Origin: Acholoe squamosa
Lineage: Eukaryota > Annelida > Polychaeta > Phyllodocida > Polynoidae
Assembly: GCA_949317995.1 (NCBI GenBank)
Contig: OX439046.1
Coordinates: 62,109,355 to 62,173,354, forward strand
Direction of reading: 5' to 3'
DNA length: 64,000 bases
The notes beneath the pieces are model-generated. The model saw only the letters and a program-made list of their open reading frames with translations, had not been told where the DNA came from and made no database searches. The translations under genes and the position numbers were made by a program. Below, one piece after another: positions 43,006 to 55,993 of the stretch; the stretch's first letter is position 1; each line of letters starts with the position of its first letter.

Positions 43006-45867
43006 GACTGAGTGTAATGGTCTGTAAAACAAATGTTTCTGTGAATCAGGGTTCTCTGTGCATACGTGAAAAGAAAATCAGCCAACTATGCATTTCACAA
43101 ATATTCTATAAGGGCTTTTATCTTCTTTTTTTTTGGGGGGGGGGTGGGTGGGGGGTTCGTGCAGATGCATGAAAATTTCTCAGACCTGACCTCAAAATAT
43201 TTTGCATCCTACATCCTGGAAATATGGAAAACTTTGTACAATGCTTGTACCAAAAATGCCTGCTAAAAAGGGTCGATTTTTTATGGCCTTTTATGATATC
43301 AAAATATGGGATCATTTTTTGTCACAAGTTGAAAAATCTCATTTCTTGCAGAGAACCCTGTGTGACTCACTGAAACCAATAGTTATTTTATCAAATGTGT
43401 TATCACCAGTGTATTTTTTTGTCTTAGTGTCTTTGGGTTCAGATAAGGATTCTTCTTTCATCTACCAAGAAACATACATTCAACCCTGCGCATGTGACTA
43501 TGATAAAAAAAATGATTTAATAATACAGAAAAATGGTGCATTGACAAGTAAAGTTTGTATTGCATATCTCTGCACTGAGAGATTAGAGCATACAGCCTAT
43601 AGGTCTTCTCCAAAACCACAACTAAATTCTTGGGTAGTTTCAAAATAACATATATGATAATTCCAATCCAACTTTTATGCTCAGTTGGTGTTCTGTGTTT
43701 AGAAGTAAACTGAAAAAGACTGTTCTACACCGGTGTGCATTGCAGCACAAAAGGCTCAGGCTAGGTACTATAAAACCCTGTATATAAGCCACACCTGTGT
43801 ATAAGCCACACCCTGAGAATGCTTTAAGCTGCACCAAGGGTCTAAATCAGACACTATTGTTGGTCTGGACATAGGGAATATAGAGGAAAATCATTGAATG
43901 AGAAATCAATTTTGTAATTGGCTCTATGTGAGTAAAATGACAGCTAAAGTGAGAGCTTTTTTTATCTTTTTATTATGATGGTCCTGCATCTATTTATTTT
44001 TTTATTCCCCCCTGTCAGATGCAAAGAAATCATGTAGTTCATGCACCAATATCTATCTTTTGAAACTTTATTTAAATCTTTTTACGAAAAAATAAGATTG
44101 GAAAAGAGATGACTGTTTTTTTTTTTAAACTAGGCATGTGCATCCAACTGCAACACACCAGTCTAACAAGGAAGCTGGGTTATAACTAGATATTCCCGAT
44201 ATCCTAATGGAATTAGGAATAGAAATATCAGCTCAGGGGTCTTGGTAGGAACTAAGAAAGAGCTTATTACAGGCTATTAAGGACATGCAAGTGGACTATG
44301 TATCCTCATGTTAAAGATGATAAGTATCAAAGTTAGAATGGGTTTTGTGATAGAAATTGGGAAAAGAGATGATGGTGAACATTGGATGTGTGTATGAAGA
44401 ATTAGCATTCCATGTTTCATTCAAACAGTCAATACGAAAACTCGTGGGACACAGGATTTTGCCAGCAAAATCGCTGCCGAGCTTGGGGACATTGCCAGAC
44501 TGCAATCTTGGGTCCTTGGGCTACAATTTGTCTTTACGACTTGCAAATTGGACCATACAAATTGGTTTATACAGCCTAAAATAAGATGCATTACTGTTTG
44601 TTAAGATTCAAAGAGTTGAATGATGAAAAATAAAGAGTTAATTCTTGTTTTCTTTCCTGACAATAACAATCTTGAAGTGTTCGGTCCTGCCAACATCAAT
44701 CCAGGCCTAATAAAATCTGCAGAACTGAATGGCCTGTGAGGGGAAAATGGTTTCGTATAGACTGTTCCAAATAAAGCGAAATTGACAAACACACAGAGGA
44801 AAAAACTTTGTGGTGTTATGTAATGATATTTCTATGTTAGAGGGTTCCAAAATCAATGTGTCTTACATATTCAATTTGGACTATTATACAAGAATTTAAA
44901 TAAGTTGACTACATCATTCTATATTTGGAATAGGTCGATTTGATGAAAGGATTTATGCCCTTACAAGATAAGAAGAGAAGTCATGGGACTCATTGTGTAT
45001 AAGATTTTAGAAAATAAATTTTTGTTTCTCAACAGGAATTATCTATAATTCAGAAATCAAATCAGAATCGTATTACATAAACCCTTCGGGGGTGAGTCTA
45101 TCCCATGATGTGCCAAATATTAGTCATTTCTATGACAGACCTCTCTAATAAATCTTTTTAGATCCAAATGTAGCTATCTCCTTATGCTTATTCTCTGAGA
45201 AGTATTCAGCAAGTTGGGATATGAGGGAAACTTTACCATTAAAATGATGGGAACCCCTCTGTTCTTGTGTGTGTGTATGGAGGATGTACTTGTTTTGTTA
45301 TTAAATCATAGCACCGGAAATTAGTGGTGGAGATTTCCCTATTATCATCTACTATCTGTGCACCTCTGTAACCTATAAATCTCCTACTACCGTAGTATAT
45401 AATTGTACCAAATACATATAAGTGCCTATTATATCCATATATTACTGCACTGCTTCATAGGTTTATCAATTGACAATTCAGAGAGTAGCTATTGGTAACA
45501 AAGGGATCAGATTTGAGTTTAGGTGTCAATAGGCTCTTTGAGAAAAGAACCAATGGTTTCACACCACCAGCCTTACCTGATCCCATAGACCAATGGCCAT
45601 ACTCACTTAACTATAATGTTGGAGTCTTGCAGACATCAACATATATCGATATATGTAGATCACTTACAGCAGACTCCTGATGTCGGTGTCGCCAGCATGA
45701 CAGTCACGGCCATCCATTTTGCATTTGCCTTTTTAGAGGACTTTTTGGTTCACTGTTCACAGAAGCTTTAGCTGATAATACACTGACCTGCCATGAGATG
45801 GCAACCTGTAAAGCTACACTGGCTCTGATACCAAGGTGCTACAGCAAATAACTTGATTTTGTTGGTA
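43006..45867. other. Non-coding between retroelement and ankyrin gene
   Basis: A 148-codon frame at 43,202-43,648 has no recognisable domain. The stretch 43,765-43,830 (TATAAAACCCTGTATATAAGCCACACC-like, with ATAAGCCACACC twice) is a piece of the MITE family seen whole at 50,738-50,923. G/T-run simple sequence lies at 43,125-43,155. No exon is supported. Confidence 0.45.
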
Positions 45868-46238
45868 TCAGAAGCACATTTGGATCGTCCTAACCAGTAA
45901 AAGGCATTGACAGCTGACATATTTCTGTCTTATTACCCCTACCGTCACACGAATCACAGTCAGTCTAAAGTAACTATGTAGCATTGTAACTATTTCCCCA
46001 TCCCCTTTCATTGCCTCCCAGGGTTCCTCTTCATTCCACCCGCATTCCTCCCAACATGTGTATTGTAGTGTTGAGGCATGAGGAATGGCTCCATATTTAG
46101 AGCCAAGGTGTAGGAGAGTTTGTTGAGCTTTTGCAAGCCTCTTCTCAATGTAAATTTTGAGAAAGGAGCCTTGCAGCTGTGATGACTTGTCTGTTGTACA
46201 CAGGTTGTGATAATATCCACTGGTACATATGCAATACC
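45868..46238 (-). CDS. Ankyrin-repeat gene, inferred exon 5 (last)
   Basis: The exon has no starting Met, so it is found only by splicing. A pyrimidine-rich acceptor (CCCCACATTACTACAG) precedes 46,238, and the frame set by exon 4 (one base carried over) stays open for 122 codons to TGA at 45,870-45,868. It reads LQGSFLKIYIEKRLAKAQQT and CWEECGWNEEEPWEAMKGDG. A second acceptor (TGTACAACAG before 46,190) is in the same phase and would drop 16 codons. The last 30 or so residues look less protein-like, so the coding part may end earlier at an unseen donor. It lies 443 bp past exon 4. Confidence 0.5.
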
Positions 46239-46681
46239 CTGTAGTAATGTGGGGAATGACAAAGTAGAAGCTTGTTCATAATGATGGCTAGTCATAGGAT
46301 TCTCAGATAGCTGCAATGTACTAGTGTATATATTTACTTGTCATGAATAAAGGGCATATGATAACTAGAGCGAAATATTCCTGGTAAACTAGGAAAAGGG
46401 GCAACTCTGACATAACTGTAATCCTGTGATCCCCAGACAAATGACTTTAGGGTATTCATGTTTCTGCTGATCACCCCCTGCCCGTTGCCAACCTGGCTAA
46501 ATGGTTAAAGGTTCTGTGAAATTTATTCATGTAGAGTCTTGGACTCTGTAGAAGTTGTGTATTTGGGAAACTATAGAAAATATGACTGCTAAGAGAAGCC
46601 TTGACTGGGCATATTCTATAGAAACCCCTAAGGAATTCAACCATAAAATTACTGTGCATATAAAATCAAGTGTGTACTTAC

Positions 46682-46790
46682 ATATATTTTTTATGTACTG
46701 CTTCATATTCTCGCCTTCCTGGGATCTCCGATGGAGTTCTTCATTGCTCAGTCTCTCAAGCACTGGTGTGATGTTTGTCTCAAGGAAGGT
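46682..46790 (-). CDS. Ankyrin-repeat gene, inferred exon 4
   Basis: 109 bp between acceptor TATTTTTTGTAG and donor GTAAGT. It is open in phase with exon 3 and reads TFLETNITPVLERLSNEELH and RRSQEGENMKQYIKNI, a charged, helical segment. It follows a 7.0-kb intron. Its fit rests on phase, splice sites and composition; no ankyrin motif is present, so it could belong to a different transcript. Confidence 0.55.
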
Positions 46791-47685
46791 CTACAAAAAA
46801 TATCAATTCAGTTGTGTCATTTTTTTTTAATCAAATAACTCCTTCAATGTAAAATGTTTCTGCTAACAAACACACTCCGCTCTCCAGCAAAAGGCAATGT
46901 GTGGCGTTGCTATCAAATGCTACTTCAAATCCTTTCATTAAAAAGGCATGAAAAGCGTTGCGCTGAAATAGGCACTTCTACTAATGATCACAACAAGCCA
47001 AACAGCGTGGCAGGCCGCGATTGATTGTGATTGTTTTGTAGAGTACTCTATCTTGTCATACAAAGGATGCAAACACCAATATTTTTTTTAAATGTCTTTA
47101 TTCCTGGCCTCTTGCAAATCCATCAAGTTTGCATTCAGTAAAATCATTGGATGTTTGATGAGTTTATTTTCTTCAACAGAATACACCCTTTTGCATTCAT
47201 CCAACAAAAAACAACATAAACCAAGGATCTACAGTACTTACATTATCAATTTATACTTAATCTAATGGGATCCTAGAGGTCCAGTTCTTGAAAGCATCTG
47301 AGCAGGTCCAGTACTGTAGATTTTCAGTGGCATCTTTCGAACTGTGACATATATAAATAGGTCATTGCCGAGACGATCTCTTTGTCGAGGGTGAATAACT
47401 TTTCAATCTTGTAGCAACTGCTTTCTGAGTTGTTCAACATTTCAGTACAACTTGTTGCAAGGGACCCCCCAGCCCCATGTTGAGTATAGAAATAGAAAAT
47501 TGCCATGTCAACCGTCACATGTCATATGTCACCTCTTTGAAACTACCATGTCCCATGACATATTAATGAAATATGTTCTGTCATGTCATTATTTGTCCAC
47601 AAATCTTTTTCGATGTCAAGTTCAAGAAATGTTTATGTCATCATATTAGTTTAGGCTCTCTAGATCCATTTTTCTTTTGATGAAT

Positions 47686-47835
47686 CAGGGGCGTAGGAAG
47701 CAAATCTTCATTGGGGGGGGGCCCGAGGTCTCGGTTGGGGGGCCCTCCTATATTTTTATATAGGCTTATATAGGGGACCTCCTCATTATTGGGGGGGGGG
47801 CCAGGCCCCCCTGCCCCCCTTTTCCTACGCCCCTG
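47686..47835. mobile_element. G-rich MITE, CAGGGGCGTAGGAAGC family
   Basis: 150 bp with ends CAGGGGCGTAGGAAGC and TTTCCTACGCCCCTG, flanked by exact 5-bp duplications TGAAT (47,681-47,685 and 47,836-47,840). The inner sequence of G-runs and C-runs can form a long hairpin. It is related in its ends to the elements at 10,735 and 55,784. Confidence 0.88.
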
Positions 47836-50737
47836 TGAATAATACAGTGTTGGTAAAATATATGGAATTCCATTTTGCTGGTTCTAGTATGTCAGGTGAC
47901 TGGTGGATGTTTGAAGAACATTTACATTGATGTGAAAATGGAACATATGGACAGTACAGTGCTGTCATAAATTATGGTATAACCTTGACAGGACACTACA
48001 GAACAAATACAAAGACATGCAAGAATAGTATTTCATTGCTAGACATGGAATCAGAAAATTTCTGTACATTAAGTAGATTAATCTGCTTTTCTCAGTGAGA
48101 GAGAAAGTGGGTGACAATTCTTGTGAACACATGTAAAACATCATACTCCTTGTTCTGGCAGGGATACATAGTTCATTCTTTCAGAGATTTTAGAGAATCG
48201 TTTTAAGTTTTTAGACATCCACACTCCAGCAACAGTAATATCCATCTTGTAATTTAAAAATGAAGATGAGATCAAACTGATGCAATGCAGATAAGTGGTC
48301 CAAGCAGTCCCTACAGCAGAAACAAATAGTTAGAGCCTGATCACATTGTCTTACACAAATGGAAAATGTAATATAAATTATCAAGTAATATAAATTACAA
48401 GAAGGTTATGTGGTTTTCCAACAAATATTGAATAAAAATAAGATTTATAATTACCTGTTGATAAATGTGCACTTAACTGTGGATTCCTGCATGACATACA
48501 GTATGGCATTGAAGGACTGCAAAGGCCTTGCAGTCTGCCATTTATTTCAGACTTGTTTATCTTGCCATTGGATGAACAGCTACTGAAGACAAATCTCCAA
48601 AAGGGTAAAGCTTAGAAAGGAATTCAAATCAATCTGCAAAAAGAGAAGTAAAAGACAAAATTTATATAAAATGAATTATTGGAAAAATCAAAACTAACAA
48701 AATCAGTTATTAAAAGGATAAATTAGAAAGGAGAGTGTTGAAGTGAAAGTATAAATTAAGAAAACGTAAATAAATATTAGTGATCAGTCAGCTTTAATAC
48801 CAAAACGACATAGAGGTTAATTTGAAGGTCTTATTTCTAGAGAATTAAACCTATGAGTCATGAAAATCATGCCATGCACATCCTTAACACTTATCAAGTC
48901 CTTGTCATGCAGCAATTATGCATTCAGTTGTTCTAGTATAAGAACACATACAGTTAAATAGTTAATTACAACAGACAAATTACGCACAAAACCAAATACA
49001 TAGCATGGCAAAGCTTTTTAAGTATGCTTTCATCAGTATTTCAAACTCTCCCATATAGGGAGACAGGCCTCAAACATCCCAGAGGGACTGAGCCGGAAGG
49101 TTTTCAGGTTTTGTGAGCTTTAATAATTGATTTACAAAAGGCTTTTCTGTTTTCCTATATTTTGTCAGCAAGTCTAAACCAATTATTAATATCTGAACAT
49201 TGTAAGCATGTCATATGTTGAATTTACCAGGAATCCAAGTGCAACAATGATGGGTTCAAGGTTTCCTGAATTGTGTATACATTGTGCCATAGAACAATAA
49301 TCCATATGGTCAGTGAATTTAACATCAACATGAATTTGATGATTAATTCTTTTTATTACAAAAGCAACATGTAACAGTGTAGTTGAGACATGAACCTTCT
49401 TAGACAATTGATTACTTAATGTGCTGTTCTGTCAAGACATATATACCTCCATGGTCAAAATTACCTTTATGTTAATCCCCCTAGCCACAGTGTAAGTGTA
49501 CGTGCAACATTTTGATCGTTATATGCTCATGCCCACGAAGCATTCGGATCACAACCAAACTTGCAGTAATAGAAAATATAGAAACTTCTGTATTTCAAGC
49601 TTGGGTTGAAAAGATACCCGGTCCAGTTTGTTGTGTCTATTTTCATGTAATTTAAAAAAACATTTGATATAGTTTACAGAAAAATAGGCATGAAAAGAGT
49701 CAATATTGATTTGAATATAAATAGAACTTAGATCAAAAAGAAAAGAAAAAAAAAGGATAGAAATGCCAGTAATTTCTTTGACAACAAGAAAAATGTGGCA
49801 AGGACCACGGATAGGAGTTGCCACTCCATTGCTAGTCACTGCGGGTGACGTCACTGAGGCAGCATGACGTCACCAATGACGTCATAGGTGACAGGGAGAA
49901 AATCGAAAATATTATGGAGTTGCTACGGTCGCTACGCTCCCGGCCACTGACGCAACTCCAAAAAAAAGGGAAGCAGAGAATCATACTATGTCAACTTTAA
50001 CCAGGAAAATGGCAAAACAAGAATTGGAAGTCAGAATGCATAATGTCTGCAGGAAAGGTAATGTGTGTGCATGTTAAGTTGTTGGTGTATGGATGAATAG
50101 ATTGTGGGTGTGGATTGTGTGTTTGCTCTGTGAGGGGGAGTCTTATATACAACTTTAGGCTCTTAACACTTTGTGTTCTGTAGCGAAATTTTGACATCAC
50201 GCATTCTCTCCCAGCAAAATCGAAAAAAAACTTTCTTTCAAGCCCGGTATTAAGTTAAGAAATCGCACCTAAACCTTCAAATATCATTCCATTCTTTTGC
50301 CTAGGAACAAGTTAAGTTATGAGCTATTTAGTATAAGAAAGCCAAAGCAACTCCATGCTTTGTCATGTACAGAGGGTGTACACACAAGTTTCATACACTT
50401 CACATTCAATCCTCTTAAAAACGCTGACATTTTACATGTTGACTTACTGTACACTATAAACAAACATAAACTCATACATTTAACATCTGTCTAATGCCAT
50501 ACCAAAGGAAATGTAATTTTAAGGAAGCTATTTGCAGTTGCAATGCATCAAATGTCTTTTAGGCATGAAGCTAAATAGGTTATGATTGAGATTTCCATGC
50601 ATAGTGTCCTGGTATGCTTAACTCGCAGATCCAGAATTTAAAAAAAGGAGGGGGCGACCCACTCTGCTCAGTAAAAGGAGGCTGCACCCCCTTCTTTAGA
50701 TGAAATTAGGCCATAAAATAAACAAAGTGAACGCGTG

Positions 50738-50923
50738 ACTACCATAAAACCCCTGCATAATCCACGGACCATTTATATCTGGTATCTCCAGGAAGTCAGG
50801 GTGTGGCTTATATGTGGGGTTTTACAACTATAGCCAGGAATGATGACCATTCCAGGCCCCTAGTACGGCTTAAAGAAAAGCCATAGGTGCAGATGTGGCT
50901 TATACACAGGGTTTTACAGTAGT
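50738..50923. mobile_element. MITE with TATAAAACCC-type ends
   Basis: The left end ACTACCATAAAACCC and the reverse complement of the right end, ACTACTGTAAAACCC, match at 13 of 15 positions. A TA at both edges suggests a Tc1/mariner-type target duplication. The inner phrase GTGTGGCTTATA recurs at both sides. Partial relatives lie near 43,765 and 57,630. Confidence 0.7.
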
Positions 50924-51871
50924 AATTTAAGGGGGCGCTAGAGCCTGCAGCCCTGTCGAATTCTGTCACTGTGCTTTATCTAGTATATTTGCCCTGTCAT
51001 GTTTAGAGATGAGATCTCAGAAGTTATGAGGTATGTCAATCTAAGGCCTAAAAAATAAATGTTGCAAACGGAATAAAAAAAGATTTGGGTAGGCAGGTAG
51101 AAATCTTTCTTAAAGGCCAACTGAAATTTCCTGCACCTTTCGACACGCATGATTTAAACAAATTTTCCAGTTTCCCCCATAAGTGCCATAAAATCAGACT
51201 TCTTTCCCCACAATGCTCATGAAAAAGATTAGGTAGGGCCAAAAAATAAGGAAGGTTGCATTACCCGAACACAAAACATTTTAGGACGTTATCAACAGAA
51301 CACTTTGCTATAAGGATGTGAGGATATTTTAATAAGAGTGTCTATCTTTGGTATGGCACTAGCACACATTGTTATTTCCAGTTCAGATTATTTCTTTACC
51401 TAAAGTCTGATCTATTTCCGCCTAAGCTAGCTTTTGCTTTTGTCCATCATCAACCTTTTGATTAAAATGCAAATTCCCAGAATATTATATTTGTAAAATT
51501 TCAAATGGACAGAGAGATGTCTATAGATCCAATCAATTATAAAAATAGTACAGGCATCTATGCATAGGTCAACCAGATGTAATATCCATGAGAATGGTAC
51601 CTGCTCCGATGGAGTACACCCAAGGAGTCCATTCTCAAACTTACAATGGGTTCCTTTGCCTGTTAGCATTCCAGTTCCAAAGTTGAAGAATAGAATTTCT
51701 ACACTTTTATACTTTCTAAAATGCCACTCATTGTGGCAAAAGATTGATCTCATTATTCATATGTATTTAAACTAATTTCACCAATGTCTAGTATCAGCTT
51801 AAAGTTTTGTACATATCATTGATTGGATCAACAACTTCTGCATAGCATAAGCACAGAACATGAGCTGCGAA

Positions 51872-51874
<3 letters not shown>

Positions 51875-51937
<63 letters not shown>
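51875..51937. repeat. (AT)n microsatellite
   Basis: An uninterrupted AT run of about 63 bp. Confidence 0.97.
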
Positions 51938-51938
<1 letters not shown>

Positions 51939-53794
51939 CTAAGGCCGGAAAGCTGGCCAATTCTTCTGCTTGGGGGGTGTTGATGATGTACAAAATGCTT
52001 AGCATTTAAGGGTCAAAGCCTCCAAAATCAGCGAAATATTTTGAGATATAACCATGGCCTTAGTTTTGTTACCATACTTGGAGTACAAGTTTTGTTACCA
52101 CACTTGGGATACAAGTTTTGTTAACATATTTGAGATACAAATTAGAATATGGAACAAATCTTATATGATCTTAAAGGGGGGGGGGAGCTAAAACGTTGCT
52201 ATTCCACTGAATTATAGTTTCAGAGACAATGTCACAACGCTAGGGTAATATGTTGTATGGTTACATATTATAGGCTATATCCCAATATTTGAAGCCAATT
52301 CTGAGACTAAAACCAGCCTGACTAGAAAGAAAACTCCAACAAACTCATTCACAGCAAAATTTAACTTACTTGACATTTACAAAAATTCAGCTTGGGTGTT
52401 GCAGTAATGACCGTTCACAGATTGCAGAAAGGTTTCATTAGTCGGTCCTCGCTCGAATGATGCAACCTTAAATGCCACTGTTACCATGGAACCACCCCCC
52501 ATGAGATGATATCCCCCATGGATGACATCATGACCATGGTAGTGTCTCTATAGTATACAAGATAGCCAGGTCACTGTAACCAACAATGCGTTGTTGATGA
52601 TGATGTGGATTCCTAGGCTTCACATGGCGAGAATTAAAAGGTTTCGCTTCTTCCGAAGCTCATCAGGCATCAAATAGCATCCTCTCAAAGATACTACCAG
52701 AAATCAAGATCTAGAGCAAGTCTAGAGCTTCGAGGATGAGCCGAGATAAGTTAATGAAAAATAAAACGGAGCAAAGATCTACAGAGATCTGATAGCCCCA
52801 CCTATTATAAATAACTTCTTTTGACAGCAAACTTCGCTGTCTAGCATTGTAAAATGGCACAACGAGTAGGAAAAGAGTCGAGACACAACCATTTGAATGA
52901 AATAGCCGCCATAAGGTTCTAGTGAACCGGAGTACATTCAAACAGTAATGGCATCAGCTATATTTGAAAAGCGGACGATGGACCTACCCCAAAGGAATCT
53001 GATATTACTTTTCCAATGCTTAGATCCACAATCCCAAGTACATACATATATTCTCATTTTATAGCTTTAAAGGTATCTTGGTTAGTCTGCTTTTGATTTG
53101 CATTTATTTTCCCTGATTTAAGGTGTGTTTAAATAATTAGTAAGGCTATAGTGACACTCTAAAAAGAACAGTTTATGCCCCTTCGTGTGCACATATATAC
53201 CCAGGCCAGGCCAATGGCCAGGCTCCATCCTTTCACCGGATCTAATGAGTTTAATTCACCCCCCCCCCCCCACCAAATAAAAAGGCTAAAAATGTAAAGC
53301 AACATTTTTGGATTTGAATGTGACGTTCGTAAAATGAAAGTTACTAAACCTGAAATCGGTGGTAGTAGGTCCATAATTTTTGCGAGAAGCGGCACACCAT
53401 GCATTATCAAATAAAAATGATCTACTAGTACTACATCTTAAAAACACCTTCTGTTTGAAACAGTAATAGGGTAACATCCCCTTTTAACTTTTTCTTTTTG
53501 TGAACCATGTTTATATAAAATCGAGCTAGAGTGAACAGTTGATACAACTATTATGAACACCTTCACCCACCACCAATAGCATTGCGTAGCAACAGTTTTC
53601 AGCCTTTTTTCAGCTTCAATATTTAAGAGGCATAACTATGTACAATTTAGAAACTTCAATTGCCTGAGAGAACTTTAATATGGAATTTATTACCACTACA
53701 GAGATGAAAACTCAGATTTTTTTTAAAATAATTTTGTTTTACTTTAGATCTACAATGCATATCACTCAGAATTGAGGAATTGCTCATTACTTAC

Positions 53795-53938
53795 CTGAGT
53801 TGCCTGTAGTAGTGTTCCAGACCTCATGTATTCTAGTACTGGTGGGTGGTTGTTCTGGTCTGCTAGCTGTACTGCAGTTCTCCCCTTATTGTCACGTAGG
53901 TTTCTGTTTGCACCTTTCTCATCTAGGGCAGCAACAAC
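53795..53938 (-). CDS. Ankyrin-repeat gene, exon 3
   Basis: 144 bp (48 codons), phase 0 at both ends. The acceptor ACCTCCTCCAG precedes 53,938 and the donor GTAAGT follows 53,795. It reads VVAALDEKGANRNLRDNKGR then TAVQLADQNNHPPVLEYMRS. Together with the end of exon 2 (TPLHYACMRGDVK) it completes one ankyrin repeat and starts another (GANRNLRDNKGRTAVQLA). It is too short and without a Met start to appear as a simple open frame, but the ankyrin continuity makes it firm. Confidence 0.88.
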
Positions 53939-54753
53939 CTGGAGGAGGTAAGATTGAAACTCACAAACCTATACATGTTATATCTTAACACTTTTCATCC
54001 ACACCTTTTACATTACAGTCTCCACTTTCAGCCATACATTTCACATTACACCTTCCACACAATGCCTCTCACATCATCATAGTGGCCTGTATAAGCACCC
54101 AGGCGCACATACATTTCATTCCCACTGTACCCCCAGTGCTCATACAAGACAGGCGCTTATTTGAATACTGTTTTTAGTGCTTAAGGCTTTTTCAATTACC
54201 TCCTACCCCAGCACTTATTTGAGACCGGCACTTGTTTGAGACCCTGGTGCGTATAATGGGCCATTACAAATAAAACATTTGATATTTCATTTACAATTTG
54301 AATATCTTACCTTCCACACTGCACCTTATACATTAAATCTTCTACAATACACCTCACTCAGTTCACATGACACCTTTCATAGTTTTCCTTTCACATGACA
54401 CTTTCCACACTATTCCTTACACATGAGTGATGGCACCTTCCACACTATTATTTCACATGACACTACTCATACTATTGCTTACACATGACACCTTTCACTT
54501 CCTGCATACTTTGCACCCATGCATTTTACATATAACCTTTTATAACATGTTACACATTGCACCTCACACATTTCAAACGTTTTAAGATTTAATTCAAGTC
54601 AAAGAACTGCAATAGATAGAGAGGTTAGTGTAAGTTCATTTCCTTATGTTATTGGGAGCTTTAGCAGTATATTGCCTTGTAAAAACATTTGAGGGGAAAC
54701 TACCTTTGAAAGGAACTAGTTTAGAAATTGATGACAGAAACCAATGATCCTAC
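53939..54753 (-). other. Second intron of the ankyrin gene
   Basis: 815 bp. A stretch from about 54,030 to 54,560 is rich in CACATTACACCTT/TTCACATGACACC-type phrases, a degenerate tandem repeat. No other feature. Confidence 0.6.
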
Positions 54754-55221
54754 CTTCACATCTCCTCGCATACATGCATAATGTAGAGGTGTGAGTCCAA
54801 AGCAATCTGGCTTGTTGATGTCGTGTGTCAGATTGACAAGTATCACTGCCGCATCCGGGTTATTCTTCAGTATGGCCACATGGAGAGGCAGCATGTCTGG
54901 TGCAGCAGTCTCAGAGATATTCGCCATGTCAAACTGTGATTCCACTTCTTGTACAATATCCTCAGATGGATTAGTACCCCATCCCGAGCGGATAACACGC
55001 CCGTATTGTGCAACATCGACAGCGCCCCCTCTGGTCTTGATCCGGAAAATGTCGAGTACTCCTCGGTCAACCTGGACATAGTGCCAAGCACTCATCTCCT
55101 GGTCTCGGCCACGGACTAAGAAGCAGAGTTCAGATCCAAGGTAGTGATCAGGGCTGTCGAGAAGTACCTGCAGCAGGTTCTTGTCTCTCGCATGCTGGAT
55201 GATCTTGTTAATCACTTCCAC
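54754..55221 (-). CDS. Ankyrin-repeat gene, exon 2
   Basis: 468 bp (156 codons), phase 0 at both ends. The acceptor CCCTGTAAG precedes 55,221 and the donor GTAGGA follows 54,754. It finishes an ankyrin repeat from exon 1 (SAAENGQ then VEVINKIIQHARDKNLLQVL). It then carries a non-ankyrin block of about 80 residues containing GSELCFLVRGRD, AWHYVQVDRGVLDIF, DVAQYGRVIRSGWG. It ends with further ankyrin repeats (LPLHVAILKNNPDAAVILV, DCFGLTPLHYACMRGDVK). The block separates two groups of repeats and may fold on its own. I believe similar blocks occur in other invertebrate ankyrin proteins, but this is from memory. Confidence 0.92.
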
Positions 55222-55993
55222 CTTACAGGGGCACAAATAATATTAGTTGATGCTCTATATTATGCTGAAGCGATTTCGGAGATCCAAAGCCAGTCTATTT
55301 GTGGCAATAAGAAAGTAGATTTACCATAACCCAGGAGGCTTTTACTATATCAAGGACTTAAATTCCATGCTTTTGAGGAGGTAGAAATTCTTATCCTCTA
55401 TACTACAGGGGCACTGTTTGAAAGATATAGGCCTTTGGTTTCCAGCCTAAGGTGACAAGAAGCTTGTCCAAGTCAGCTCTATGACTTTAAACCCATTATA
55501 TGTAATTTACCATTTCCTGAACTTCCATTCACTTGGTTTCCTCTCCCAAGACACAAGAACACATTTACATATGTATGAATATATATGCAGTTCAACAATT
55601 CCATGTTCACTAGAATAAGATTACTTAAACAAAATGCAAGCTAAAGATTTTTGATAACCATAACTTTGCTGAATCCATTTGATTAGACACATCTTCATTC
55701 ATGAAGGGTTTGATCCCAAAACACAACAAAAACCTTTTTTGAGATAATTTATGAATATTAATTGTGATGGAATAAAGATCATACATGGGCGTAGAAAGCA
55801 GGGGGGACATGTCCCCCCCCCAACTTTTTGACAACTCAAAAGGTCAAAACTAAAAGGTCAAGCAAAGGGAGGTCAATATTGCTGAAAACCCCCCTGGTCC
55901 CACCCACTCTGAAACTGCTTCCCACGCCCCTGTCATACTTTTAAAAGAAATAGGATTTTGAGTAGATTTTGGAATCAAGATCTTCATATATAC
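55222..55993 (-). other. First intron of the ankyrin gene
   Basis: 772 bp. It contains the G-rich MITE at 55,784-55,932, which sits only about 60 bp from the exon 1 donor. Confidence 0.7.
55784..55932. mobile_element. G-rich MITE, GGGCGTRGAAAGCAGG family, copy 2
   Basis: 149 bp starting CATGGGCGTAGAAAGCAGG and ending CTTCCCACGCCCCTG, flanked by exact 5-bp duplications TCATA (55,779-55,783 and 55,933-55,937). It is highly similar to 10,735-10,888 throughout, so both copies are fairly young. Confidence 0.9.

Larger units (their letters stand above)
46791..53794 (-). other. Large third intron of the ankyrin gene
   Basis: 7,004 bp. It contains a G-rich MITE (47,686-47,835), an ACTACCATAAAACCC MITE (50,738-50,923), a truncated G-rich piece (50,626-50,700), an (AT)n run and poly-G runs near 52,175 and 53,262. 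Two open, phase-compatible but weak exon candidates at about 48,456-48,592 and 48,142-48,311 were noted and not accepted. Confidence 0.5.

Noticed and set aside
43202-43648. 148-codon plus-strand frame
   Set aside because: No domain, biased AT-rich codons and no splice context; probably chance.
47260-47310. Short minus-strand terminal-exon candidate reading YWTCSDAFKNWTSRIPLD
   Set aside because: Only 18 codons with a weak acceptor; not supported.
48142-48592. Two open, phase-matched stretches on the minus strand (about 48,592-48,456 and 48,311-48,142)
   Set aside because: They would end the ankyrin gene at a stop and exclude exon 4, which joins exon 3 in phase. The composition is not protein-like enough and chance is likely.
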